64,000 nt of DNA from Halogranum gelatinilyticum (GTDB taxonomy: Archaea; Halobacteriota; Halobacteria; Halobacteriales; Haloferacaceae). The first letter of the stretch is position 1, and each line of letters opens with the position of its first letter. Below are positions 52,152 through 61,090 of the stretch, piece after piece. The notes beneath the pieces are model-generated. The model was not told the origin of the DNA. It made no database searches and saw only the letters and a list, made by a program, of their open reading frames with translations. The stretch spans positions 1 to 64,000 of the forward strand of contig NZ_FNHL01000006.1 in assembly GCF_900103715.1 (NCBI RefSeq), in the 5' to 3' direction. A program made the position numbers and the translations under genes.

Positions 52152-53036
52152 ATGGCAACCGAAACCCAACCCCAACAGACGACGGGGCGCGACGAGTCGC
52201 AGCTCCGTCAGTTCGCCGAGAGCTTCCTCGAGAACAAACTCGCAGTCTTCGGGCTGTTTCTCATCATCTCTGTCGGCGTGATCACGCTGTTCGCGCCACA
52301 GATCGCGCCGTACGAACCCCGAACACAGAACTACGACGCGATCCTCGAAGGGCCGTCGGCGGACCATCTGTTCGGGACCGACAATCTGGGCCGGGACATC
52401 TTCTCCCGCGTGCTGTACGGCTACCAGACCGTGATGACGATCACCCTCGGCGGCGTCATGATGGCGTTCGCCCTGGGCACGTCGATCGGGCTGACAGCTG
52501 GATACCGCGGCGGCTGGACCGACCAGTCGATCATGCGCGCAGTGGACGTGTTGATGGCCTTCCCCTCGCTCATCCTCGCGCTGGCGTTGATCTCGGCACT
52601 CGGCCCGTCGAAGTGGGGCGTGCTGCTGGTGCTCGGCGTCGCGTACACGCCCATCTTCGCCCGGGTCGCCAGAAGTGAAGCCGTCTCCCTCCGAGAGGAG
52701 CAGTTCGTCAAGAGCCTGGAAGTCCGCGGCGCGAGCCAGGCTCGCATCGTCTTCCGGCATATCCTCCCCAACGCGGTCGGGCCGCTCATCGTCGCCATCA
52801 CGCTACAGTTCGCCTTCGGCATCCTGACGACGGCCACGCTGTCGTTCCTCGGTGTCGGCGTCCAGCCGCCGGATCCGTCGCTCGGGCGGATGCTCACGGA
52901 GGGGAAGGACTATCTCGCCACCGCGTGGTGGTACAGCATCTTCCCCGGGTTGGCGATCATGATTCCCGTCATCGGCTTCAATACCATCGGCGACGGTCTC
53001 CGTGACACCTTCGACCCGAGGCAGGTGAACCGCTGA
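52152..53036 (+). CDS. ABC transporter permease, DppC type (system 3)
   Basis: 294 residues from the ATG 2 nt after the previous stop. DppC block LFGTDNLGRDIFSRVLYGYQTV, coupling loop KSLEVRGASQARIVFRHILPNAVGP and six helices. The N-terminal 35 residues are polar and cytoplasmic. Its TGA overlaps the next ATG by one base. Confidence 0.93.
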   Translation: MATETQPQQTTGRDESQLRQFAESFLENKLAVFGLFLIISVGVITLFAPQIAPYEPRTQNYDAILEGPSADHLFGTDNLGRDIFSRVLYGYQTVMTITLGGVMMAFALGTSIGLTAGYRGGWTDQSIMRAVDVLMAFPSLILALALISALGPSKWGVLLVLGVAYTPIFARVARSEAVSLREEQFVKSLEVRGASQARIVFRHILPNAVGPLIVAITLQFAFGILTTATLSFLGVGVQPPDPSLGRMLTEGKDYLATAWWYSIFPGLAIMIPVIGFNTIGDGLRDTFDPRQVNR

Positions 53037-54100
53037 TGACGAGTCCACGTCTCAGTGTACGTGACCTCCAAGTGACGTACACCACGAAACACGACGCGGT
53101 CCACGCCGTCGACCGAGTGTCGTTCGACGTCCAGAACGACGAGATCTTCGGCATCGTCGGCGAGTCCGGCTGTGGCAAGAGCACGCTCGCGAGTACGATC
53201 TTGCGACTGCTCGACGACAACGGCGAGATAACGGGCGGCGAGATCCGGTACGGCGACTGGGATCTCGCAGCCATGTCCGACCGGGAACTCGCCAGACAGA
53301 TCAGAGGGCGGGAGATCAGCATGGTGTTTCAGGACCCCAACACCAGTCTGGACCCGGTCTACACCATCGGGCGGCAGCTGATCGAGACGATCCGCCAGCA
53401 TCTCGACGTCTCGAAACAGGAGGCCCGGAAGCGTGCGATCCAGTCGCTCGCGGACGTCGGCATTCCCAGCCCCGAAGACCGCCTCGACGACTATCCACAC
53501 CAGTTCTCGGGCGGGATGCGTCAGCGCGTCGTCATCGCCATCGCGCTCTCGTGTAATCCGGGCCTGCTCATCGCCGACGAACCGACGACCGGGCTGGACG
53601 TCTCCATCCAGGCGCAGATTCTCGACCTCTTGGAGGACATCAACGACAACCACGACACCTCGGTCATCCTGATCACGCACGACCTCGGTGTCGTCGCGGA
53701 GGTCTGTGACCGGGTGGGCGTGATGTACGCGGGCAACCTGGTCGAAATCAGTCCGGTCGACGTCGTCTACGACGACCCGAAGCATCCGTACACCGAGGAC
53801 TTGCTCCGGTCGATCCCGGAGACCCACGAGATGAAATCGGAGCTTACAGTCATCAAGGGAACGCCGCCGGACCTCCGCGATCCACCATCGGGCTGTCGCT
53901 ACCACCCTCGGTGTACGAAGGTGTGTAGTGACGCCTGCGAGACCGGCGACATCCCGCAGGTGTACCGGGAGAACGGCTCGACCGTCCGCTGCTATCTGTA
54001 CGACCCGGCCGAGAACCCCGAGTACGAAGGGTCAACGGAGGGCGACGGGGAACGGCCCGACGGCCAACTCGAGCACCCCGAAGGGGGGGAGCAGCGATGA
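53036..54100 (+). CDS. ABC transporter ATPase, DppD type (system 3)
   Basis: 354 residues. Walker A GESGCGKS (about 42-49), Q-loop [12 protein letters not shown], signature FSGGMRQR, Walker [14 protein letters not shown]-loop ITHD. C-terminal block [13 protein letters not shown] carries the Cys cluster of oligopeptide ATPases, with one more Cys than in system 1. Overlaps both neighbours (1 and 4 nt). Confidence 0.93.
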   Translation: MTSPRLSVRDLQVTYTTKHDAVHAVDRVSFDVQNDEIFGIVGESGCGKSTLASTILRLLDDNGEITGGEIRYGDWDLAAMSDRELARQIRGREISMVFQDPNTSLDPVYTIGRQLIETIRQHLDVSKQEARKRAIQSLADVGIPSPEDRLDDYPHQFSGGMRQRVVIAIALSCNPGLLIADEPTTGLDVSIQAQILDLLEDINDNHDTSVILITHDLGVVAEVCDRVGVMYAGNLVEISPVDVVYDDPKHPYTEDLLRSIPETHEMKSELTVIKGTPPDLRDPPSGCRYHPRCTKVCSDACETGDIPQVYRENGSTVRCYLYDPAENPEYEGSTEGDGERPDGQLEHPEGGEQR

Positions 54101-55137
54101 CCGAGCCGATACTGGAGGTCGACGGACTCACGAAGCAGTTCCCGCTGAACAGCGGCGTCATCTCGCGTCTGCTGGGAAACACCCGGACGCTCACCGCCGT
54201 CCGCGACGTCTCTTTCGAGGTCGGACGCGGCGAGACGCTCGCACTCGTCGGCGAGAGCGGTGCGGGCAAGTCGACCGTCGGCAACGTCGTCACCCGCATC
54301 CACCGGCCGACGTCCGGGGTGGTCCGCTACCGCGGTAACGACATCCACGAGCTGTCCGACGAAGGCCTGAGGGAGTACCGACAGTCCGTCCAGATGGTGT
54401 TTCAAGACCCGTACTCCAGTCTGGACCCGCGCTACCGCGTCGGTTCGACCATCGCCGAACCGCTGAAGATCCACACGGATCTCTCGAAAGCGGAGCGTCG
54501 TGACCGCGTCGACGACCTGTTGGAGACCGTCAATCTGGACCCCGACTTCGCCGACCGGTATCCACACGAACTGAGCGGCGGCCAGTTACAGCGCGTCTCC
54601 ATCGCGACCGCGCTGTCGGTCGACCCGGAGTTCCTCATCCTCGACGAACCCGTCTCCGCGCTGGACGTATCCGTCCAGGCCCGAATCCTGAACCTGCTCA
54701 TGCGACTCCAGCGCGAGCGGAACCTGTCGTATCTGTTCATCTCTCACGACCTCGGCGTTGTCAAGCATCTCAGCGACCGGGTCGCGGTCATGTATCTCGG
54801 CGAGATCGTCGAACAGGGTGAGACTGCCTCTCTGTTCGGGGGTCCAGCCCATCCGTACACCGAAGGACTGCTGGCCTCCGTCCCTCAGGCGAATCCACAC
54901 GTCCGCCGCCGCGGACAGCGACTGACGGGGGAGATTCCGTCGCCGATCAACCCACCGAGCGGCTGTCCGTTCCACCCGCGCTGTGAGTACGCCACCGAGC
55001 AGTGTGAGAGCGACAAGCCACTGCTGGAACCGGTGTTCGAGGGACGTGAGGCCTCTTGTCATCACTGGGAGGACGTGAGCGCGTTCGAGGACGTCGACGA
55101 GATACCGATAGAAGAGCACGGGGAAGCGACCGACTGA
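54097..55137 (+). CDS. ABC transporter ATPase, DppF type (system 3)
   Basis: 346 residues. Walker A GESGAGKS, Q-loop MVFQDPYSSLDP, signature LSGGQLQR, Walker B LILDEPVSALD, H-loop ISHD, and Cys block HPRCEYATEQC. All motors residues intact. It ends 13 nt before the convergent amidohydrolase stop. Its partner binding protein is coded separately at 57402. Confidence 0.93.
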   Translation: MTEPILEVDGLTKQFPLNSGVISRLLGNTRTLTAVRDVSFEVGRGETLALVGESGAGKSTVGNVVTRIHRPTSGVVRYRGNDIHELSDEGLREYRQSVQMVFQDPYSSLDPRYRVGSTIAEPLKIHTDLSKAERRDRVDDLLETVNLDPDFADRYPHELSGGQLQRVSIATALSVDPEFLILDEPVSALDVSVQARILNLLMRLQRERNLSYLFISHDLGVVKHLSDRVAVMYLGEIVEQGETASLFGGPAHPYTEGLLASVPQANPHVRRRGQRLTGEIPSPINPPSGCPFHPRCEYATEQCESDKPLLEPVFEGREASCHHWEDVSAFEDVDEIPIEEHGEATD

Positions 55138-55150
55138 TTCTGACGGGCGG

Positions 55151-56329
55151 TCAGGCGACCCGCACGCCGTCTTTGAACACTCCGGCCGGGTTTTCGAGGG
55201 CACTGATGTCCTCCGTCGGGTCGCCGTCGAGCAAGACGAGGTCTCCTCGCTTGCCAGGGGTGACGCTTCCGACTTCGTCCTCTCGGTCGATGGCACGCGC
55301 TGCGTCCAGCGTCGCGGCGTTTAACGCCTGCTCAGTCGTCGCACCCAACTCGACGATCTTCCCGGCCTCGTAGTACATATAGCCGTGCATACTGTCGGTC
55401 CCGATGGCGATGTTCACGTCGGTCTGGAGGATCTGCCGCCAGGCCTCGGCACTCGTCTCTCTCGACTCTCTGAGCTTCGCCATGATCGCCGGGTTGTCGG
55501 CGTCTCCAGCCTCGATTCCACGGGGATGAGAGCCGATGGCGAAGTTGCCCACGACGTACTGATCCGACCCTTCGAGCATGTCGATCTCCTCGTCGCCGAA
55601 GAGGTTCGCGTGCTCGATCGTGTCGACGCCCTCCTCGATCGCCATCCGCGCCCCGGCACCCCCGTGTGCGTGGGTCGCGACGTGTTTCTCGTGTCGGTGC
55701 GTCTCGTCGACGATGGTCCGTACCTCCTCACGCGAGTACTGTGACTGGCCTGGTGACCCCGTATCCGAGGAGATACCGCCCGTCGCGAAATACTTGGTGT
55801 GCGTCGCCCCCTCCCGCATGTTCTCCCGGATGCGACGTCGGATCTCTTCGACCCCGTCGGTCGCGCTGTGGACCATCCCGTGGCCGTCGGTCGGGGTGAG
55901 GTGGATGCCGCTCGGCAGGAGCCGTGGACTCTCGAGTTCCCCCGACTGCTCGGCTTCGGCCAATCTGACGTCGAGATATCCCTCCTCGGCCATCAGTCGC
56001 ATCGTCGTCGTTCCCGCTTCGAGGTCGGTGCGGAGATTGTTCACGGCTCTGACCGTCGCCGTCGTCCGGTGGGCACCGAGCTGTCCGAGCTGATTCCCCT
56101 CCCACGGTCGGATGGTGGCGTGAGAATGGGCGTCGACGAGTCCGGGTGTCGCCACCCCGTCGTGGTCGGCAACGAGGGGGACGTCGTTCGGGACGTCGTC
56201 TCGAATCTCGCTCACGCGGCCCGCCTCGAACACGACCACGGTCCTGTCGTAGTCGCGGTGCTCGGGGTCGTAGATGCCCTTCGTTCGTACTGCTCGCAGT
56301 TCGGTCGTCTCGGTGTCTGAGTCGTTCAT
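55151..56329 (-). CDS. amidohydrolase-superfamily metallo-hydrolase (prolidase/carboxypeptidase-like)
   Basis: 392 residues of the COG1228-type amidohydrolase group. Metal ligands visible: His68-x-His70 (DAHSH), a probable carboxylated Lys in HTKYFATGG, His residues in THAHG and EHANLF, and the final Asp in GTDSMHG. The closing beta-domain has VGSVTPGKRGDLVLLDGDP. Relatives hydrolyse Xaa-Pro or other dipeptides and N-acyl amino acids; the neighbouring peptide importer supports that. The ATG at 56329 is the family start. Confidence 0.87.
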   Translation of the reverse strand: MNDSDTETTELRAVRTKGIYDPEHRDYDRTVVVFEAGRVSEIRDDVPNDVPLVADHDGVATPGLVDAHSHATIRPWEGNQLGQLGAHRTTATVRAVNNLRTDLEAGTTTMRLMAEEGYLDVRLAEAEQSGELESPRLLPSGIHLTPTDGHGMVHSATDGVEEIRRRIRENMREGATHTKYFATGGISSDTGSPGQSQYSREEVRTIVDETHRHEKHVATHAHGGAGARMAIEEGVDTIEHANLFGDEEIDMLEGSDQYVVGNFAIGSHPRGIEAGDADNPAIMAKLRESRETSAEAWRQILQTDVNIAIGTDSMHGYMYYEAGKIVELGATTEQALNAATLDAARAIDREDEVGSVTPGKRGDLVLLDGDPTEDISALENPAGVFKDGVRVA

Positions 56330-56462
56330 GTCGGTAGATGGTGGTCCGTGGAGTCGTCGAGTTCGCACGCAGGCGGCCCGGACGGACCGGCGGGAGACGC
56401 CTGTCGCGGTGCTTGCTGCTGTAATCGGCTCGGTGCATGGAACGCCGAGCGGTGGCTTCCTG

Positions 56463-57212
56463 TCAGTCGTCGTCCGCCGTGAGCGGTCCCGACCCTAGCA
56501 GTCCGTCGAGCTTCTCCCGGTTTGCACTGGGATACGTCTCCCGGCTGTGTGTCATCCCGTGTCGCGCCCACGTACTCGCGGTTTCGAGGCTCGCAGTCAC
56601 CGGATCGATGAACGGCACGCCCACGGCGTCGGCGATCTCGTCGTGGACCTGCATGAACGAGAGGCTCATACAGCCCGGCACGAGTGCTTCCGCCCCGTCG
56701 TTTTCGACGGCGTCCCGGCCTGCATCGATCATGTCCTGGACGATATCGTCCGACCCGTGGTCGATGTCGAGGACCGGTGCCTCCACGACCGGGACGCTCG
56801 CCAGCCGGTCGCCCAGCCCGTACTCGTGTACGAGCCGTCGTGTGAACGGTTTCGTCGATTCGAGGATGGTGAGACAGGAGAAGCGGTCGGCGAGCTGTAC
56901 GGCCGTGTGAAACGACGCTGCGGCGGGACCGACGACGGGGGTGTCGGTCAGCTCACGGGCTGCGGCCAGCCCCGGGTCGCCGAAACAGCCGATGACGAAC
57001 GCGTCGACGTCGGCTTCGTGTTCGGCGACGCCCTTCATCACCCCGATGGTGCTCCACTCCTCTTCGACTGTACTCTCGATGGAGAGCGGTCCCTCCCCTG
57101 CCTCGACGACTCGGACGTCGTCCGTCACGAGGTCGTTGGCGATCGCTTCCCGGCGGTCGAGTTCGTCGTCGTCCAGGCCGACACCTGGCACAAGGTATGC
57201 TATCGAAGGCAT
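56463..57212 (-). CDS. aspartate/glutamate (hydantoin)-type racemase, paralog 2
   Basis: 249 residues with Cys76 (IGCFGDPG) and Cys181 (PGCMSLSF) as catalytic pair. Long stretches match the paralog at 50278, e.g. EAPVLDIDH and GAEALxPGCMSLSFMQVHD. It is in the opposite orientation and carries an extra 10-residue C-terminal tail. The promoter shares an ACCCACCATG motif with the binding-protein gene at 59084, so both may be co-regulated. Confidence 0.88.
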   Translation of the reverse strand: MPSIAYLVPGVGLDDDELDRREAIANDLVTDDVRVVEAGEGPLSIESTVEEEWSTIGVMKGVAEHEADVDAFVIGCFGDPGLAAARELTDTPVVGPAAASFHTAVQLADRFSCLTILESTKPFTRRLVHEYGLGDRLASVPVVEAPVLDIDHGSDDIVQDMIDAGRDAVENDGAEALVPGCMSLSFMQVHDEIADAVGVPFIDPVTASLETASTWARHGMTHSRETYPSANREKLDGLLGSGPLTADDD

Positions 57213-57243
57213 ACGTGTGACAACCCCACACACCATGATAAAG

Positions 57244-57258
57244 CCATGCATGGTGGGT
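57244..57258 (-). promoter_or_regulatory. shared ACCCACCATG motif, racemase 2 promoter
   Basis: CCATGCATGGTGGGT on the plus strand, 32-46 nt before the start at 57212. Nearly identical to 59134-59149. Confidence 0.45.
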
Positions 57259-57401
57259 CAACGAGGGGAGATTCGACAACAGGACAGCGACCGATCAAGT
57301 GGGACGAGACGAGCGGCTGGCGTCGGTTCCGACGGCGCGCGATGGAGACTAATTACGTTGCGACGACGCGAAAAACGCTGCGGACGGTCAGCGGGCGGCT
57401 A

Positions 57402-59084
57402 CTACATACTCTGGTCGAGCCAGACCTGCTCGAACCACCACTCCTGGTCGAGAAGCGGCTTGTAGTTCTTGACGCGCGGCTGCATCGCCTGGACGGCGTG
57501 GTCCCAGTACGGGTAGTATTTCCCGGCGTCCGCGATGTACTGCTCCATGATCTGTCCGTACAGCTCCTCGCGCTGTGCCCGGTCGGTCGTCTGGCGTGCC
57601 TGTGGGACCAGCTGCTGGATCTCCTCGTTGACGTAGCCGCCGTAGTTGAAGAACGCCCCCTCGACCAGGTTCACGCTGAACATCTGATCGGGGTCGAACA
57701 TCCCGTTGAACCCCGAGACGGTGAAGCCGAAGTTGTTGTTGCTCTGCTCCTCGAAGACGACGCTCCCGTCGGCGATCTGGATGTTGAAGTTCATCCCCAG
57801 GTTCTGGTTGAGCATCTCCTGGAGGAGTTCCTGCATCGTGATCCGGATGTTGTCGCCCCGGGTGACGAAGTTGGTGAACTCGGCGGTGTGGTCGACCTCG
57901 GCTTCGGCGAGTAGCTCTTCGGCCCGTTCCAAGTCTTGGCCCTGATACGGGTCCTCGACGTCGGGGTCCCACCCGGACTGTGGCGGGATCGGGAAGTTGT
58001 CGGCCCGGCTCGCGACCCCGTGGAACGCCACTTCGAGGACTGTATCCCAGTCCATCGCGTGGAGAACGGCCTTCCGGACGTTCGGGTCGCTGAACGGCGG
58101 CGCGGTCGTGTTGAACTGGATGATGCCCATGAACGCGCCCTGGCCGCTGTCCTCCGTGACCAGCGTATCGTGGTTGCGGATGCGTTCGACTTCCCGGCGG
58201 GGAACGAGGTCGATCCAGTCCAGTTGGTCCTGTTCCAACGTGGTGAGTTTCGTGTTGACGTCGGGGTAGATCGTGAACTCGATCCGGTCGAGATACGGCA
58301 GTTGGGTGCCGTCCTCGTCTTCCTTCCAGTAGTCCTCGAACTTGTTCATGTAGACGTGGTCGCCGTCGACCCATTCCTCGAATACGAACGGCCCGGAGCC
58401 GACGGGGTTAGACGACATATCGCCCTCCTTGTCCGCCTTCTCGTTGATGATGCCGACGATGAATCCGAGCGTCGACTCCAGAGAGGCGAACGGCTGCTCG
58501 CCGGTATCGAACTCCACGGTGTGTTCGTCTCGGGCGGACACCGTCACGTCCTGGGCGAACAGCAGGGAGGCGGTGTACTGCGGCTGGTCGTACAGCGTAT
58601 CGAACGTGTAGGCCACGTCGTTGGCAGTCACCGGCTCGCCGTTGTGGAACACGGCGTCCTCGTTGAGAGAGATTACGAGCGTCGTGTCGTCTTCCCACTC
58701 CCACTCGGTCGCCAGGTCTCCGACCAACACGAGCTCGTCGCCGTCGCGCCGCCACCGCATCAGCTTCGAGTAGATGTTGTAGAAGACCTGGAACGACTGG
58801 AGTCCGGTCACGGACCGCCCGTCCATCGTCTCGATCCCGACTTTCATCCCCGCGTTCAACGTGCCACCGACCTGCGGCTGTGACGACGACTGGGTCGTCG
58901 TCGAGGTGGTGCCCCCATCACCACCGTCACCTCCGCCGTCGCTGCCACCGTCTCCACCACTGTCCCCTCCCATACATCCCGCCAGTCCCACTGCCGCAGC
59001 CGCGGGACCCAGCGTCTTGATTACGTCCCGGCGCGACATCTCAGAGAGGTTTACCATCGTCTTCTCCATCGGCTTCTCGGACAT
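57402..59084 (-). CDS. Dpp/Opp-type substrate-binding lipoprotein (system 3)
   Basis: 560 residues. Signal: SRRDVIKTLGPAAAAVGLAGC, with twin Arg near 18-19 and lipobox Cys near 36, then a Gly/Asp/Ser-rich linker. The family 5 domain has normal order: VISLNEDAVFHNGEPVTANDV early, GSGPFVFEEW in the middle, and REELYGQIMEQYIADAGKYYPYW near the C-terminus. Presumably delivers peptides to the system 3 permease coded at 51193. Separate minus-strand gene with its own TATA (about 59111-59120) and the shared ACCCACCATG motif. Confidence 0.92.
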   Translation of the reverse strand: MSEKPMEKTMVNLSEMSRRDVIKTLGPAAAAVGLAGCMGGDSGGDGGSDGGGDGGDGGTTSTTTQSSSQPQVGGTLNAGMKVGIETMDGRSVTGLQSFQVFYNIYSKLMRWRRDGDELVLVGDLATEWEWEDDTTLVISLNEDAVFHNGEPVTANDVAYTFDTLYDQPQYTASLLFAQDVTVSARDEHTVEFDTGEQPFASLESTLGFIVGIINEKADKEGDMSSNPVGSGPFVFEEWVDGDHVYMNKFEDYWKEDEDGTQLPYLDRIEFTIYPDVNTKLTTLEQDQLDWIDLVPRREVERIRNHDTLVTEDSGQGAFMGIIQFNTTAPPFSDPNVRKAVLHAMDWDTVLEVAFHGVASRADNFPIPPQSGWDPDVEDPYQGQDLERAEELLAEAEVDHTAEFTNFVTRGDNIRITMQELLQEMLNQNLGMNFNIQIADGSVVFEEQSNNNFGFTVSGFNGMFDPDQMFSVNLVEGAFFNYGGYVNEEIQQLVPQARQTTDRAQREELYGQIMEQYIADAGKYYPYWDHAVQAMQPRVKNYKPLLDQEWWFEQVWLDQSM

Positions 59085-59133
59085 GACTACCACGATTGGG
59101 GTAACGGGGCGATATAAGTCCTGTGGTGAAATA

Positions 59134-59149
59134 CCATACCATGGTGGGT
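59134..59149 (-). promoter_or_regulatory. shared ACCCACCATG motif, binding-protein/M28 intergenic region
   Basis: CCATACCATGGTGGGT on the plus strand, 50-65 nt before the binding-protein start and about 140 nt before the M28 peptidase start. Confidence 0.45.
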
Positions 59150-59260
59150 TGTTCTCACCGACTCGTCGGGTGAATTCGGCAACGTGCTGGCGTACCACCA
59201 CTTAATCGGGGCGAATTGTCGGCAGAAAAGGACGGCCCGCTGACTGCCTCTTACACAACC

Positions 59261-59270
59261 TCTTTATACT
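59261..59270 (+). promoter_or_regulatory. TATA element of the M28 peptidase
   Basis: TCTTTATACT, centred about 26 nt before the ATG at 59291; leaderless. Confidence 0.5.
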
Positions 59271-59290
59271 CCATTCGGGTCCTCTACGGC

Positions 59291-61081
59291 ATGAGTCACC
59301 GGATTGCCAACGAGTCCGCACTGTCAGGTCTGGAACGACGTGTCGCCGACGAGATCGACGACGAAGAGCCGTGGGCGCTCTTAGAGCGGTTCGCCGACCT
59401 CGAACGTGTCTCCGGAAGCGACGACGAGGTCGCCGCTGCCGAGTACATCATCGACCGCCTGGAGGCCTTCGACATCGAGTACGAGCGGTACGACCCCGAA
59501 CTGTATCTCAGCCTGCCTCACGACGCGTCGGTCACTGCCGTCGACCGCGACTTCGAGGGGAGCTTCGTCAAGACCGTCTCGTTTTCGGCCGACAGGACGG
59601 TTACTGGCCCGGTCGAGTACGTCGGCTCGGCCGGACCCAGCTTCCTCGACGACCCCGACCCCGACGAGATACCGTCGGAACCGTACGCCGACGTCGGCGA
59701 CCTCGCCGGGAAGGTCGCGTTGACGGCGGCTGGTAGCCTGTCGATTCGGGCGACCCGGATGCTGGAAGACAAGGGTGCCGAGGCGGTCGTCGCCATCCAC
59801 CAACACGAACGGGAGCCGCACAACGGCATCGCGACGCCCATCTGGGGTGCCGTTCCGGAACTCGGCGAGCAGGACCTGATTCCGGACATTCCTATCGTCC
59901 ACGTCACCAAGCCCGACGGAGCCCAGTTACGCGAGTGGGCCGAGTCGGACGACGGGGTGACGGTCGAGGTCTCGACGGACCTGACGACCGGCTGGTTCGA
60001 GTGTCCGCTCGTCGTCGCCGAGATCGGACCGTCAGACGCCGACACGGAGGAGTTCGTCCTCCTCCACGGCCACTACGACTCGTGGCACGTGGGGATCACC
60101 GACAACGCGACCGGAGACGCCGGTCTCCTCGAACTGGCGCGGGTACTCGACGGCCACGCCGACGAACTCCAACGGAACCTCCGAATCGCCTGGTGGCCGG
60201 GCCACTCGACGGGCCGGTACGCCGGGTCGACGTGGTACGCCGACGCGTTCGGTCTCGATCTGGCCCGCAACTGTGTGGCTCACGTGAACATGGACAGTCC
60301 GGGGGCGAAGGACGCGACGGAATACGCGGATATGTCCTGCTGGACGCCGGAGGCGCACGGTCTCGTGACGGACGCCATCGACGACGTGACCGGTGCCCGC
60401 TCACAGGAGCGGTTCCCGTTCCGGGCGGGCGACTACTCGTTCGACAACCTCGGAATCACGGGCTTCTTCATGCTGTCGTCGAACATCCCCGCAGACGTCC
60501 GCGACGAGCGAGGCTACCACACGGTCGGCGGCTGCGGAGGCAACTCCGACGCGTGGCATCTGACGACGGACACCCTCGACACGGCCGGTCGCGAGGAACT
60601 CGTCCGCGACATCCGCGTGTACGCCGTGAGTCTCCTCCGGGTTCTCACTGCCGACGTCCTCCCGTTCGACCACGGGCGCAACGCCGCGAAGATCCACTCG
60701 GCAGTGCAGCGGTACGACGACGCTGCCGGTGACAGGTTCGACTTCTCGCCGACGCTTGAGACGCTCACTCGGCTCACGACAGAAATCGAGGCGTTCGAGA
60801 CCGCCGTGTCGTCCGGTGACGTCGACCCCACCGTCGCCAACCGGACCATCACGGAACTCTCGCGGGTGCTCACCAGACTGAACCTCGTTAAAGCGGGCCA
60901 GTTCGAGCAGGACCCCGCAGTGTCCAGACAGCCCGTGCCACGTTACGCGCCAGCCGAGCAGTTCGATACCGGGACGCTCGACTCGGACGAACGTCGGTTC
61001 CTGGCACGGCAGTTACAGCGCGAACAGAACAGCGTCGTCTACGAGATCGAACAGCTGCTCGAAAAGATTCCGACCGCCTGA
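59291..61081 (+). CDS. M28-family zinc aminopeptidase-like protein
   Basis: 596 residues. Cocatalytic zinc ligands are visible as His261-x-Asp263 (HGHYDSW) and Asp271 (DNATGD). A PA-like insert (about 120-225) precedes the catalytic domain. The usual Glu-Glu pair is replaced by WWPGHSTGRYAGS (301-313), with His305 where the zinc-ligand Glu is expected; I recall this variant in a subset of M28 proteins. No signal peptide, so it acts on imported peptides. The start at 59291 fits the TATA element. Confidence 0.85.
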   Translation: MSHRIANESALSGLERRVADEIDDEEPWALLERFADLERVSGSDDEVAAAEYIIDRLEAFDIEYERYDPELYLSLPHDASVTAVDRDFEGSFVKTVSFSADRTVTGPVEYVGSAGPSFLDDPDPDEIPSEPYADVGDLAGKVALTAAGSLSIRATRMLEDKGAEAVVAIHQHEREPHNGIATPIWGAVPELGEQDLIPDIPIVHVTKPDGAQLREWAESDDGVTVEVSTDLTTGWFECPLVVAEIGPSDADTEEFVLLHGHYDSWHVGITDNATGDAGLLELARVLDGHADELQRNLRIAWWPGHSTGRYAGSTWYADAFGLDLARNCVAHVNMDSPGAKDATEYADMSCWTPEAHGLVTDAIDDVTGARSQERFPFRAGDYSFDNLGITGFFMLSSNIPADVRDERGYHTVGGCGGNSDAWHLTTDTLDTAGREELVRDIRVYAVSLLRVLTADVLPFDHGRNAAKIHSAVQRYDDAAGDRFDFSPTLETLTRLTTEIEAFETAVSSGDVDPTVANRTITELSRVLTRLNLVKAGQFEQDPAVSRQPVPRYAPAEQFDTGTLDSDERRFLARQLQREQNSVVYEIEQLLEKIPTA

Positions 61082-61090
61082 GCGGGCTGG

